In this document: positions 1 to 8,851 of the stretch, piece after piece
How positions within the stretch are numbered: the stretch's first letter is position 1
Layout: each line of letters begins with the position of its first letter
Assembly (NCBI GenBank): GCA_013349295.1
Contig: DUZW01000024.1
Location: forward strand, 1-52,580
DNA: 52,580 bases
Source of the DNA: Deltaproteobacteria bacterium
GTDB taxonomy: Bacteria; Desulfobacterota; Desulfobulbia; Desulfobulbales; Desulfurivibrionaceae
Reading direction: 5' to 3'
Program-made: the position numbers and the translations under genes
The notes under the pieces: generated by a model
The model's database searches: none
Told to the model about the DNA's origin: nothing
What the model saw: only the letters and a program-made list of their open reading frames with translations

Positions 1-801
1 AGACGAAGCTGATCGGACCATAAGGATATTTTTACAGCCTTCGCCGGCAAGGGTTTTGAGCATCTCGGGCGTGGAGGGGGAAAGCCACTGCACCGGGCCG
101 CTGCGGCTTTGAAAACAGAGGCGCCCGGGAATCCCGGTTAATTTTTCCACCGCGGCGATGGTTTGCTTGATCTGGTCCAGATAGGGGTCGCCTTCGGCAA
201 TGAATTTTACCGGCAGGCTGTGGGCGCTGTACACCAACTGCACCGATTCCGCGCCAAAATCCAGCATCCCCTCTCGAATGATTCGCGCCAGACATTCGAT
301 ATAATCGGACTGCTCAGGCCATTGGCGCACCTCGGCAACCTGAAAGCCACCTCCGGAGGCACGAACGGCCTCACCCAGAGCATCAAGGGAAGAACCGGTG
401 GTGGCGCGAGAATAATGGGGATACAGGGTCAGGGCCACCACCTTGTCGATGCCGGCCCGGGCAAAGAGCTGCAAGGCCTCCGCGGCATAGGGCGGCCAGT
501 AGCGCATGGCCATCCCCACCAGAAAACGGCCATCCACGGACAAGGCCTCTTGCAGAGCCCTCCCCTGCTCCCCGGTGATCCGCGCCAAGGGTGAACCGCC
601 GCCGATCAAGCGATAAGCCTCCCGACTTTTCGGAGCCCGTTTGGCCGCGATCCTTCGGGCAATGAATTTCTGCAGAAAGGGAAAAGGGGAAAGCCGGATG
701 ATGGTGCGGTCGGAGAAAAGATTGACCAGAAACGGCTCCACATCGGCCAGGGTTTCAGGCCCGCCGAGATTGAGAAGAATGACGCCGACAGGTTCGCTCA
801 T
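1..801 (-). CDS. hemH: Ferrochelatase HemH (3' end beyond window)
   Basis: Inserts iron into a porphyrin (protoporphyrin IX or coproporphyrin III, depending on the pathway) at the end of heme synthesis. Translating the minus strand from the ATG at 801 gives an open frame of 267 codons to the window edge without a stop, so the C-terminus is missing. It starts MSEPVGVILLNLGGPETL, the usual ferrochelatase N-terminus, and near residue 190 has YSAHSLP, the family signature with the metal-binding histidine. The gene overlaps the upstream HD-domain gene by ATGA, so the two are translationally coupled. It is the last gene visible of a minus-strand heme group (radical SAM protein, hemE, HD protein, hemH). 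Identification is firm; the porphyrin used cannot be told from sequence. Confidence 0.95.
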   Translation of the reverse strand, partial: MSEPVGVILLNLGGPETLADVEPFLVNLFSDRTIIRLSPFPFLQKFIARRIAAKRAPKSREAYRLIGGGSPLARITGEQGRALQEALSVDGRFLVGMAMRYWPPYAAEALQLFARAGIDKVVALTLYPHYSRATTGSSLDALGEAVRASGGGFQVAEVRQWPEQSDYIECLARIIREGMLDFGAESVQLVYSAHSLPVKFIAEGDPYLDQIKQTIAAVEKLTGIPGRLCFQSRSGPVQWLSPSTPEMLKTLAGEGCKNILMVRSASS

Positions 802-1370
802 GCCCCAACCCCCTTGAGCAGGAATGTCTCGCCGCGCAATCGTTCCCCCAACTCCTCGGGGGGAAAATCAAGCATAGCGAAAAGCCGCTCTTCAATAGCC
901 TGGGCCTGGGCGAAGTTCCGCCGGATTCTGGCGTGAAGCCCCTCGTCCCCGTTGCCGTAACGATGGATGATGTAATCCAGCCGGGCATCGAGCCCCACCA
1001 CCTCGTCGTGAAGCACCCGCTTATCCGCGTAATAGACGATTTCCTTTTCCGTGCACCGTTCCGGCACCCCGCCTTTGAGGATAACATGCTCGGCCACGAT
1101 CTCGGCCAGCTCGTCAAGGCCATGCCTCAGGCAGATTTCCCGGCCCAGCTCGTCGTGGCGCAACTCCGTCTCCAGAGTGGCGGTCTTGGCAATATCGTGC
1201 AACAGGGCGCCGCTGACGATGAGCTCCAGGCAAAGGGGTTGGCCGGACCGGGTCAAACACTGGCCGATGAGCCCGGCCACCCGGCCAACCATCAGGGAAT
1301 GCTCACGGATATTGGTCAGCATAGCATACTGCTCCATGAGCTCGAAACATTGGGCAATGGAGGGAATCAC
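798..1370 (-). CDS. HD-domain phosphohydrolase of the heme operon
   Basis: A 190-residue soluble protein with an HD metal-binding fold: an early histidine (REHSLMVGRVA, around residue 24), the HD pair in LLHDIAKT (around residues 57-63), and later His/Asp residues in HDELG and EHVILKG. HD proteins of this size hydrolyse phosphate esters or nucleotides; the substrate here is unknown. Its start lies 4 bp below the hemE stop and its end overlaps hemH by 4 bp (ATGA), so it is clearly in the heme transcription unit. A link to heme synthesis is suggested only by position. No membrane segment or signal peptide is seen. Confidence 0.85.
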   Translation of the reverse strand: MIPSIAQCFELMEQYAMLTNIREHSLMVGRVAGLIGQCLTRSGQPLCLELIVSGALLHDIAKTATLETELRHDELGREICLRHGLDELAEIVAEHVILKGGVPERCTEKEIVYYADKRVLHDEVVGLDARLDYIIHRYGNGDEGLHARIRRNFAQAQAIEERLFAMLDFPPEELGERLRGETFLLKGVGA

Positions 1371-1374
1371 CCGG

Positions 1375-2412
1375 TTAGCCTTTTCTGCTCAGCCGATGCA
1401 CCGCCTCAACAAAAAACTTCGCCTGCGCCGGCGGAATCTCCGGGACAATGCCGTGGCCAAGGTTAAAAATATGGCCCCGAGCGCCCCGGGCCTGATCAAG
1501 GATGTCCTGAATCAGCTTTTCCATCTTCTCCGGCGGCAGCAGCAGGGCGATGGGATCCATATTGCCCTGGAGCGACACTTTCTGCCCCACCACCTTCACT
1601 GCTTCATCGAGGGGGAGCCGCCAGTCAAGGCCCAGCACATCGGCGCCGCTCTCAAGGGACTGGGACAACAGGGTTGCGCCATTGTTGGCGAAGTAGATAA
1701 TGGGCACGGTTATACCGCTTGCTTTCAGGGCCGCAATGATCCGCTTCACGTAAGGAATCGCAAACTCGGCAAAATCGTTCGGCGCCAGCACTCCGGCCCA
1801 GGAATCAAAAATCTGCAAGGCTTGAGCACCCGCCGCAGCCTGGGCCTTGAGATATTCAATGGTGCAATCGGTGATCTTGTTCATCAAATCGCGGTACAGT
1901 TCCGGATCCGTATACATCATCTTCTTGGTCAGGAAGTAGTTCTTCGAAGACCCGCCTTCGATGAGATAGGTGGCCAAGGTAAAGGGCGCTCCGGAAAAAC
2001 CGATAAGCGGCACCCGATCGGCCAGTTCACGACGCAGAATGCGGATGGTATCCATGACATAGCCAAGCTCCGCCTCGGGATCGGGCACATGCAGCTTCTC
2101 CATGCCTGCCCGGTCCCGGATCGGCTCAAGAAAAACCGGCCCCCGCTTCTCGTGAAATTCCAGAGGCGCGCCCATTTTTTCCAGCGGCACCAGAATGTCG
2201 GAGAAAAGGATGGCTGCGTCAACGCCCAGAATATCGATGGGCTGAATGGTTACCTCTGCGGCGGCCTCCGGGGTCTTGCACATCTCCAAGAATGTATACT
2301 TGCTGCGAACCGCATGGTACTCGGGCAGATAGCGGCCCGCCTGGCGCATGAGCCACACCGGGGTGTAATCGGTCTTCTCTCCGCGGCAGGCCTTCAAAAA
2401 GGTATCGTTCAT
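1375..2412 (-). CDS. hemE: Uroporphyrinogen III decarboxylase HemE
   Basis: Decarboxylates the four acetate side chains of uroporphyrinogen III to give coproporphyrinogen III in the cytoplasm. The protein has both family signatures: PVWLMRQAGRYLPEY near residues 18-32, and GFSGAPFT near the middle, with the substrate-binding aspartate in LFSDILVP. I chose the ATG at 2412 because GGAG sits just upstream; an in-frame ATG ten codons earlier (2442) lacks family similarity. The resulting 345 residues match the usual length. It lies downstream of the radical SAM gene on the same strand and is followed closely by the HD protein and hemH. HemE commits uroporphyrinogen to the coproporphyrinogen branch, which makes the adjacent Ahb/NirJ-like gene notable. 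Confidence 0.97.
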   Translation of the reverse strand: MNDTFLKACRGEKTDYTPVWLMRQAGRYLPEYHAVRSKYTFLEMCKTPEAAAEVTIQPIDILGVDAAILFSDILVPLEKMGAPLEFHEKRGPVFLEPIRDRAGMEKLHVPDPEAELGYVMDTIRILRRELADRVPLIGFSGAPFTLATYLIEGGSSKNYFLTKKMMYTDPELYRDLMNKITDCTIEYLKAQAAAGAQALQIFDSWAGVLAPNDFAEFAIPYVKRIIAALKASGITVPIIYFANNGATLLSQSLESGADVLGLDWRLPLDEAVKVVGQKVSLQGNMDPIALLLPPEKMEKLIQDILDQARGARGHIFNLGHGIVPEIPPAQAKFFVEAVHRLSRKG

Positions 2413-2489
2413 GGTTTCTCCAGTTGAAAATTCAGAGTGCAAAATGAAAAGAACCGACTTGAGAATGAATCAATCAGCCTTTGCATTCT

Positions 2490-2520
2490 CCATTTTTCAT
2501 TTTTCATTTTTCATTTTTTT
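2490..2520. repeat. Tandem heptanucleotide repeat (CATTTTT)n
   Basis: Four consecutive copies of CATTTTT run from 2491 to about 2518. On the minus strand they read AAAAATG repeats and encode the last residues and the stop codon of the radical SAM gene (stop at 2497-2499). Because the unit is 7 bp, gain or loss of a copy would shift the reading frame over the extreme C-terminus. This is seen directly; variation between strains is inference. Confidence 0.8.
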
Positions 2521-3564
2521 GGGCACATAGGTGCAATAAGGCTCTTCCGCCATGTAATCGCCGGTCACGGCATAGGCCCTGGCCCGGCAACCTCCGCAGA
2601 CATTAACATACTCACAGGAACCGCAGCGGCCCTTGTAGGCCTTGAAATTCCGCAGATCGTGAAAAAGCTCTGATTTCTCCCAAATATCCTTAAAGGATTT
2701 CTCGCGGATGTTTCCCGCAGCCATGGGGAAATAGCTGCACGGCAGGACATTGCCGTCCACATCGATCAGAGAGATCAGCTGCCCGGCCAGACACCCCTTG
2801 GAGCCGCCGGTGGAAAACTGCAGGGTCCTGCGCTCGAAATCGTCGCCTTGCTCCTTGGCCTGTTGAAGCACGACCCGATAGTAGTTCGGGGCGCAGGTGG
2901 GCCGGACCAGAATGTCCTTTTCCCCCTTTTCCATCTCGTAATGCCAGACCAGGAGCTTCTCGTAATCATCCGGGGCGATGAGTTCGTCCATGATATCCTC
3001 GCCCCGGCCGGTGGGCACGATCATGAACATGTACCAGGCCGTGGCCCCCAGCTCCTTGGCCAGCTGGTAGATCTTCGGAATCTCATCCTGATTGCGTTTG
3101 GTAAAAGAGGAATTGATCAGAAAGGAAATACCGTTCTCCCGAAAAAGCTTGGCCGCATTGAGGGTTCCGGCAAAGGCGCCCGGCTGGTTGCGGAAATTGT
3201 CATGTACCTGGGCACTGGCGCCATCCAGGCTCAAGGAAACCATTCTGATCCCGGCGTCCTTGATCCGGTCGCAGATTTCCTGGGTCACCAAGGTACCGTT
3301 GGTGGCCAGACACATCCGCAAACCAAGGGAGGTCCCATAATTGGCGATTTCGAACACATCGGGACGCAACAGAGGCTCGCCCCCGGAAAGGACCATCACC
3401 GGCTTGGAGTAGGCAGCGATATCATCGAGAACCCGTTTGGCCTCGGCCAAAGAAAAATCGGGGTGGCCTTTCGCTTCAAGTCCGGAGGAGGAACGGCAAT
3501 GCACACACTTGAGATTGCAGCGCCTGGTGATCTCCCAGGCTATCCATTTTGGTTCGAATTCCAC
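2497..3564 (-). CDS. Radical SAM/SPASM protein, AhbD/AhbC/NirJ-like (heme pathway)
   Basis: A 355-residue radical SAM enzyme with a CX3CX2C motif (CNLKCVHC, Cys16/20/23) for the SAM-binding cluster, [10 protein letters not shown] near residue 60, and a C-terminal SPASM-type region with cysteines in [24 protein letters not shown] and EEPYC for extra Fe-S clusters. The [20 protein letters not shown] pattern resembles the Ahb/NirJ branch (AhbD heme synthase, AhbC deacetylase, NirJ), and the gene lies upstream of hemE and hemH. It is not HemN-like: the HemN-type cysteine spacing is absent. Start is GTG at 3564 with GAGG upstream. Which Ahb/NirJ reaction it performs cannot be settled here. Its last residues are encoded by the CATTTTT tandem repeat. 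Confidence 0.75.
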   Translation of the reverse strand: MEFEPKWIAWEITRRCNLKCVHCRSSSGLEAKGHPDFSLAEAKRVLDDIAAYSKPVMVLSGGEPLLRPDVFEIANYGTSLGLRMCLATNGTLVTQEICDRIKDAGIRMVSLSLDGASAQVHDNFRNQPGAFAGTLNAAKLFRENGISFLINSSFTKRNQDEIPKIYQLAKELGATAWYMFMIVPTGRGEDIMDELIAPDDYEKLLVWHYEMEKGEKDILVRPTCAPNYYRVVLQQAKEQGDDFERRTLQFSTGGSKGCLAGQLISLIDVDGNVLPCSYFPMAAGNIREKSFKDIWEKSELFHDLRNFKAYKGRCGSCEYVNVCGGCRARAYAVTGDYMAEEPYCTYVPKKMKNEK

Positions 3565-3713
3565 GGTTGGGCCTCAAGACGTTAAATACAATAATAACCA
3601 GCAGGTTGGGATACTATAATAGCCAAAGTCGACAAAAGAACAAGCAGGTATTAGCAGGGCTATCAGAGAAAAATCACCCCAGAAAAACAAATTTTCCGAC
3701 AACCTTGGTACTG

Positions 3714-3817
3714 TAACCGTTCATCAGTGCCACAGATGCGTGGAAGCGGCCTACGAAATGTGCTATTGCACATGAGCTGGCCGATGACAAAGCAGATGCG
3801 GTGCTGATGAACGGTTA
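3714..3817. repeat. Palindromic dispersed repeat, copy A
   Basis: A 104-bp element bounded by a perfect 14-bp inverted repeat (TAACCGTTCATCAG at 3714-3727, its complement at 3804-3817). An inner hairpin, TGTGC-TATT-GCACA, lies at 3759-3772, followed by a conserved segment GGCCGATGACAAAGCAGATG. The right arm supplies the TAA stop codon of phoH (3815-3817). The same core recurs at 21401-21506 with different but still complementary arms, and in decayed form at 42687-42817. Confidence 0.85.
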
Positions 3818-5134
3818 GAGAAAATCCGCCGCAACGCCGGCCAATACGCTCCGCTCGCTTTTGAGCAGGGTGATGTGCCCGTGAATTTTATGCTGCTTCA
3901 ACCGTTCCACTGCGTAGGTCAGGCCGTTGCTGCTGGTATCGAGATAGGGATTGTCGATCTGGTACGGGTCGCCGGTGAGCACCATCTTGGTACCTTCTCC
4001 GGCCCGGCTGATAATGGTCTTCACCTCGTGGGGCGTAAGGTTCTGGGCCTCGTCCACGATCACGAACTGCCGGGGAATGGAGCGGCCGCGTATATAGGTC
4101 AAGGCCTCCAGCTCCACCACATGACCCTGCAGAAGCTTATCCACCTTCTGCTTGGCTGATTCATCGGTTTCATGCTCCTTGCGCTTGCCGCCATCGGTCA
4201 TCAGAAAGGTGAGGTTGTCGAAGATAGGCTGCATCCAATGGGCAAGTTTCTCATCCTTGTCGCCGGGCATGTAGCCAAGATCCTTGCCCAGGGGGATGAT
4301 GGGGCGGGAAACCAGAATCCGGTCGTAGCGCTTGAGGCTGATCACGCATTCCAGGGCCGCGGCCAGGGCCAGCAAGGTTTTCCCGGTGCCGGCCTGGCCC
4401 ACCAGGGTCACCAGCTGGATAGTCGGATCCATCAACAGCTCAAAGGCCATGCGCTGCTCCTTGCTGCGCGAGCGGATATTCCAGACCGTTTCGTACTCCT
4501 CGCGCAGAGGACCCAGCATTTCGCTGCCCTGGGCACGGGTCAGGGCGGTGTGCTTTTCATCCTGCTCGTCCCGCAGGAGGACAAATTCGTTGGGCATCAA
4601 ATTAAGCTCTTCGGTGACCACCTGTTTCTTCTGGTAAAATTCATTGATCACACTGCCCGGCACCAGAAGTTCCCGCTGCCCCCGGTAGAGTTCATCGATA
4701 TTGACCTTCTGTTTTTCAAAATCCATCACCTCAATGCCCAAGGCGTCTGCCTTGAGCCGGGCATTGATGTCCTTGGAAACGAAGATGACCTTTTCCCCAT
4801 TCTTGAGCAAGGTGAAAGCCACGGCCAGGATCCGGTTGTCCGCCACATGCATGTCAAGCCCGGTGTCGAGGCATTTGCCCTTTTCCATATAGATCATCAA
4901 AGTGCCGCCGTGGTCCATGGGCACCCCGTCGCCCAGCTTGCCCTTCTGACGCAGCGCGTCGAGCTGGCGAATCACGTGCCTGGCATTACGGCCCAGCTCG
5001 TCGGTATGGCTCTTGAACTTGTCCAACTCCTCGATAACCGACATGGGCAAAACCACGGTATTGTCGGCAAAGGAGGTGATGGAATCGGCGTTATGCAGGA
5101 GGACATTGGTATCGACGACAAAGTATTTTTTCAA
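3815..5134 (-). CDS. PIN domain-PhoH family ATPase (PhoH2 type)
   Basis: A two-domain RNA-processing protein: an N-terminal PIN ribonuclease domain (FVVDTNVLLHN with its first acidic residue; further acidic residues in SVIEELDKF and HVADNRILA) joined to a PhoH P-loop ATPase (GQAGTGKT near residue 245, Walker B VIVDEAQN, and LTGDPYQID). Proteins of this layout act as RNA helicase-nucleases, often linked to toxin-antitoxin-like control. I place the start at TTG 5134, giving LKKYFVVDTN, because GGAG lies five bases upstream; the frame is open further back (to 5233), but those 33 residues do not look like the family. That gives 439 residues. The stop codon lies inside repeat copy A. Divergent from nadE. 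Confidence 0.9.
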   Translation of the reverse strand: MKKYFVVDTNVLLHNADSITSFADNTVVLPMSVIEELDKFKSHTDELGRNARHVIRQLDALRQKGKLGDGVPMDHGGTLMIYMEKGKCLDTGLDMHVADNRILAVAFTLLKNGEKVIFVSKDINARLKADALGIEVMDFEKQKVNIDELYRGQRELLVPGSVINEFYQKKQVVTEELNLMPNEFVLLRDEQDEKHTALTRAQGSEMLGPLREEYETVWNIRSRSKEQRMAFELLMDPTIQLVTLVGQAGTGKTLLALAAALECVISLKRYDRILVSRPIIPLGKDLGYMPGDKDEKLAHWMQPIFDNLTFLMTDGGKRKEHETDESAKQKVDKLLQGHVVELEALTYIRGRSIPRQFVIVDEAQNLTPHEVKTIISRAGEGTKMVLTGDPYQIDNPYLDTSSNGLTYAVERLKQHKIHGHITLLKSERSVLAGVAADFL

Positions 5135-5343
5135 GGAGGCTCCGATAGCGAAAAGCCGCGACCAAAAGTGGGCGGTCGGCAAGAGTTGTAGGCAATGGAC
5201 GGCAATACGGCTTAAGTTGAGCCGTTGCAGCAAATTAGCCGGTTAAACCGTTTCTTGGCAAGCAAAATGATACACTGACAGCCCCCGACGCGCCGGACCT
5301 TTTTCCATCCCCTTTCCATGGGGATTATGCTAAGATGGCCCCC

Positions 5344-7017
5344 ATGAAAATCGCCCTCATCCAATACAACCCGGTTATCGGCGACTTTAACCGGAACATC
5401 GCCAACATCTCCGGCAGGCTGGAGAAGGCCGGCGACGCAGGCTGCCGGCTGGCCATCTTGCCGGAGCTTGCCGTCAGCGGTTATCCGCCCCAGGATCTGC
5501 TGGAGCGATCGGCCTTTCTCGACGACCAGGATCGGGCCTTTGCCCGACTCATGGAAAAATCCCGCGACATCGGCATCGGAGTGATCTGCGGCATGGCTAC
5601 CCGCAACCCCGACCCCACCGGCAAGCCCCTGCACAACAGCGCGGTGCTCTTTGCCGACGGCGAGGTGCTGTTCACCACCCACAAACAGCTGCTCCCCACC
5701 TACGATGTCTTTGACGAGGCCCGCTATTTCGAGCCGGGGGTGGGCAACGGAACCTTTAGCTACATGGGATTGCAACTCGGCATCACCATCTGCGAGGATA
5801 TCTGGAACGACAAAAGCCTCTTCCCGCACCCCCTCTATGCCATCGACCCGGTCGAAGCCATGCTCGCCCGAGCTGATGGCCCCGTGGATCTGCTGATCAA
5901 CCTGGCGGCTTCACCCTTCAACCTGGGCAAGGATGCTATCCGGCGGAAAATATTCGCCAACCTCTGCCGACGCCACCACCTGCCGCTCCTCTATGTCAAT
6001 CAGGTGGGCGGCCAGGATTCCCTGATCTTTGACGGCAACAGCATCGCCCTCGACAAAAACGGCACCATCGCGGCTCGGGCCGCCCGGTTTGCGGAAGACA
6101 TGGTGGTGGTTGACACCGCGACCTGGCAAGGAGAAATCCACGGTGCGCCGGCCGATGCGGAACAGGAAACCGGTGAGGTCTGCGAAGCCCTGGTGCTGGG
6201 CACCCGCGATTATGTGACGAAATGCGGCTTCAACAAGGTGGTGATCGGCCTCTCCGGCGGGGTTGATTCGGCTCTGACCGCAGCCATCGCCTGCAAGGCC
6301 TTGGGCGCGGAAAACGTCTTGGGCCTGGCCTTGCCCTCGCCCTATTCCTCCCCGGAAAGCCTGGAGGATGCCGAACACCTGGCCGGAAATATGGGAATCG
6401 ACTTTACTGTCCTACCGATCACCGGATTGTTCGAATCCTATCTTACCGCCCTGGCCCCCATTTTTGCCGGAGCCGCACCGGATGTCACCGAACAGAACAT
6501 CCAAGCCCGGATCAGGGGCAATCTGCTGATGGCCATTGCCAACAAACAACACCGCTTACTGCTCTCCACCGGCAACAAGAGCGAAAACGCCGTGGGCTAC
6601 TGTACCCTGTACGGCGACATGAGCGGTGGCCTGGCGGTGATCTCCGATGTGCCCAAACAGCTGGTCTACGCCCTGTGCCGCCATCTCAACAAAAACCAGG
6701 AGATCATTCCCTGGCGCACCATCGACAAGCCCCCCAGCGCCGAGCTGGCCCCCAACCAGCGAGACGAAGACGACCTGCCCCCCTATCCGGTGCTGGACGC
6801 AATCCTTGCCGCCTACCTGGAAGAGCATCGCTCCATCGCCGAGATTGTGACGATGGGATTTGCACGCACGGTGGTAGAGGATGTGGTCCGCCGCATCAGG
6901 ATCAACGAATACAAACGCAAACAAGCCCCCCTCGGCCTTAAGGTCACCACCAAGGCATTCGGCCAGGGCCGTCGCTACCCCACCGCCGAGGGCTACCGCG
7001 AAGGCGTCCTGCCATGA
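5344..7017 (+). CDS. nadE: Glutamine-dependent NAD+ synthetase NadE
   Basis: Makes NAD+ from deamido-NAD+, ATP and glutamine. The N-terminal half is a nitrilase-like glutaminase with the Glu-Lys-Cys triad visible in ILPELAVSG, THKQLLPTYDVFDE and ITICEDIWN. The C-terminal half is the synthetase, with the ATP loop IGLSGGVDSALT near residue 300, then STGNKSENAVGYCTLYGD. Length is about 557 residues, normal for the two-domain form. The ATG at 5344 gives the typical MKIALIQYNPVIGD start; an ATG three codons upstream (5335) is possible and neither has a strong ribosome site. The last four bases (ATGA) overlap the start of the multiheme cytochrome gene, an unusual partner for nadE. Confidence 0.96.
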   Translation: MKIALIQYNPVIGDFNRNIANISGRLEKAGDAGCRLAILPELAVSGYPPQDLLERSAFLDDQDRAFARLMEKSRDIGIGVICGMATRNPDPTGKPLHNSAVLFADGEVLFTTHKQLLPTYDVFDEARYFEPGVGNGTFSYMGLQLGITICEDIWNDKSLFPHPLYAIDPVEAMLARADGPVDLLINLAASPFNLGKDAIRRKIFANLCRRHHLPLLYVNQVGGQDSLIFDGNSIALDKNGTIAARAARFAEDMVVVDTATWQGEIHGAPADAEQETGEVCEALVLGTRDYVTKCGFNKVVIGLSGGVDSALTAAIACKALGAENVLGLALPSPYSSPESLEDAEHLAGNMGIDFTVLPITGLFESYLTALAPIFAGAAPDVTEQNIQARIRGNLLMAIANKQHRLLLSTGNKSENAVGYCTLYGDMSGGLAVISDVPKQLVYALCRHLNKNQEIIPWRTIDKPPSAELAPNQRDEDDLPPYPVLDAILAAYLEEHRSIAEIVTMGFARTVVEDVVRRIRINEYKRKQAPLGLKVTTKAFGQGRRYPTAEGYREGVLP

Positions 7018-8792
7018 AACGCCGCGCTCTCTCCCCGCGCTGGACCATCCTCGCCCTGCTTCTGGTGGTGCTGGCCCTGGTGATCCGCGAGAACCTGACC
7101 AAACGGCCGGACAAGCTCTACCAATTGAGCAACGGCCAGGTGGAGATGTGCCTCGCCTGCCACAAGGACGAAAAGCTCGACCCGGCCCATGGCCGCGAGG
7201 TGCTGGGCTGTTCCGCCTGCCACCTCGGCGATCCGCTGGCCATCGAGAAAAAAGCGGCGCACAAGGGCATCGTCATGAACCCCGGCGATCTGCGGGTGGT
7301 GGAAAAAACCTGCGGGGTCGAGGGGTGCCACGCCCAGGATGTCAAGAAGGTGAAAAACTCGCTGATGGCCACCAACCGCGGCATCCTCGCCACCCTGCTC
7401 CACTACTGGGGCGAGGCCCCGGACCAAAACGGCGATTTCTCGGTGGAGGAATTGATCAAAACCGGCAAGACCTCCCTGGCCATCGACTACTACCGCAAGC
7501 TCTGCGCCACCTGCCATCTCTGGAAGCAAAAGGGCGACATGGAAGGGTTCTTCGGCGAGAAGGGCGGCGGCTGCTCCGCCTGCCATTACGTCAGGCCCCA
7601 AGCCCCCCAAGCGGTCAAGCCCTGGGAAACCTTTTTTAAGTTCGGCCAGCTCAAGAAAAAGCCCCACCCGCTCATCAACAAAAAGGTGCCCATGGAAAAC
7701 TGCATCCGCTGCCATAACCGGAGCGGCAGGGTGGGCACCTCGTTTATCGGGGTTTACGAAGGAGAAAGCTACGGCACCCCCTACGAGAAAGGCACCCCCT
7801 CAAAAAAAGAGCTGCCCGGCGACCGCTTCTACCTCGATCTCCCCTCGGACATCCACCACCAGAAGGGCATGGCCTGCATCGACTGCCACACCCGCGACGA
7901 GATCATGGGCGACGGCACCAATTACCCCCATTACGAACAGGCCCTGGAGATCTCCTGCGCCCTCTGCCACGTGAACCCCAAGGAGGGCAAACCCGGGCTC
8001 ACCCGCAAGAACAAGAAGCTCAACAACCTCGAACAGACCCCGGAGGGAAAATACCTCCTCATCGGCAAGCTCACCGAGAAGAAGCATCCCCTCAACCCGC
8101 CCAAGAGCGGGACCTGCGATTACCCGGGCCACAAGCGGATGGGCTGCCAATCCTGCCATTCGAGCTGGATCCCGCAATGCTACGGCTGCCATGCCAAGCG
8201 GGACATGCGGGATACGCACCTCGACAAGCTGACCGGCAAGGAAACCCCGGGCTGGTGGGAAGAGGGCCGCTCCTATCTGCGCTACGAAAAACCGATGCTC
8301 GCCATCTGGAAGGACAAGGTCGTCACCGTCACCCCCGGCTGTCAGGATTTCGTGACCCTGATCGACAAGGATGGCAAACAGGCGGGCACCTTCAACTCCC
8401 TGACCATGGCGGCCTTAAGCCCCCACACCACCCAAAAGGCAGGCCGCACCTGCGTGGACTGCCACACCTCCACCAAGACCATGGGCTTAGGCGAGGGCAC
8501 GGCCTGGAAGGAAAAGGGCGAGTGGCATTTCAAAAACGTGGACCAGGGGGTGCAAACCGAGGCCGGCCCCACCCCGCCTCTGGACGGCTACGTGGACATC
8601 AACGGCAAGCCCCTGCAAAAAAGCGCCCGCCCCGACCTGCGCCCCTTCAACAAGCAAGAGCTGGCCCGCATCCTGCGGGTTGGGCAATGTCTGCCCTGCC
8701 ATAAGGATTACTCCGACAAGATCTACACCAATTACACACCCGAACGGAAATGCCCGGTGTTTGACGAGGAATCCGGGGCGGCGAGAAAATAA
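7014..8792 (+). CDS. Membrane-anchored multiheme c-type cytochrome (12 predicted hemes)
   Basis: A 592-residue protein with an N-terminal membrane anchor or uncleaved signal (residues about 10-24) and heme sites spread through a periplasmic domain. Eleven CXXCH motifs start near residues 46, 66, 164, 187, 230, 288, 315, 378, 389, 480 and 559. A twelfth site at residues 100-106 is CX4CH (CGVEGCH), a longer spacing known from some anaerobe cytochromes. Many free histidines (IHH, PHYEQ, PHTT) could be distal ligands. I do not recognise a named family; an electron carrier or terminal reductase in the periplasm is the reasonable inference. It is coupled to nadE by a 4-bp overlap. No terminator is obvious downstream. 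Confidence 0.85.
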   Translation: MKRRALSPRWTILALLLVVLALVIRENLTKRPDKLYQLSNGQVEMCLACHKDEKLDPAHGREVLGCSACHLGDPLAIEKKAAHKGIVMNPGDLRVVEKTCGVEGCHAQDVKKVKNSLMATNRGILATLLHYWGEAPDQNGDFSVEELIKTGKTSLAIDYYRKLCATCHLWKQKGDMEGFFGEKGGGCSACHYVRPQAPQAVKPWETFFKFGQLKKKPHPLINKKVPMENCIRCHNRSGRVGTSFIGVYEGESYGTPYEKGTPSKKELPGDRFYLDLPSDIHHQKGMACIDCHTRDEIMGDGTNYPHYEQALEISCALCHVNPKEGKPGLTRKNKKLNNLEQTPEGKYLLIGKLTEKKHPLNPPKSGTCDYPGHKRMGCQSCHSSWIPQCYGCHAKRDMRDTHLDKLTGKETPGWWEEGRSYLRYEKPMLAIWKDKVVTVTPGCQDFVTLIDKDGKQAGTFNSLTMAALSPHTTQKAGRTCVDCHTSTKTMGLGEGTAWKEKGEWHFKNVDQGVQTEAGPTPPLDGYVDINGKPLQKSARPDLRPFNKQELARILRVGQCLPCHKDYSDKIYTNYTPERKCPVFDEESGAARK

Positions 8793-8814
8793 TTCTCCCC
8801 GCCAAGCATATCGC

Positions 8815-8851
8815 TTGACAATATCATCGCGAAACAATATTATTTTATTGT
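8815..8851 (+). promoter_or_regulatory. Sigma-70 promoter and dyad operator of higBA
   Basis: TTGACA (8815-8820), 17 bases, then TATTAT (8838-8843): a near-consensus promoter. An inverted repeat ACAATA-N6-TATTGT (8834-8851) covers the -10 box and the presumed start codon, a typical place for autorepression by an antitoxin. Transcription would begin around 8850, at the GTG start of higB, so the message may have no leader. Confidence 0.7.

Noticed and set aside
1051..2427. 458-codon plus-strand frame over hemE and the HD gene
   Set aside because: Runs across two real minus-strand genes and their junction; no family similarity.
3714..3817. Reading copies A and B as integron attC sites
   Set aside because: The size and variable matched arms fit, but the canonical RYYYAAC and GTTRRRY ends are not present and no cassette array or integrase is seen.
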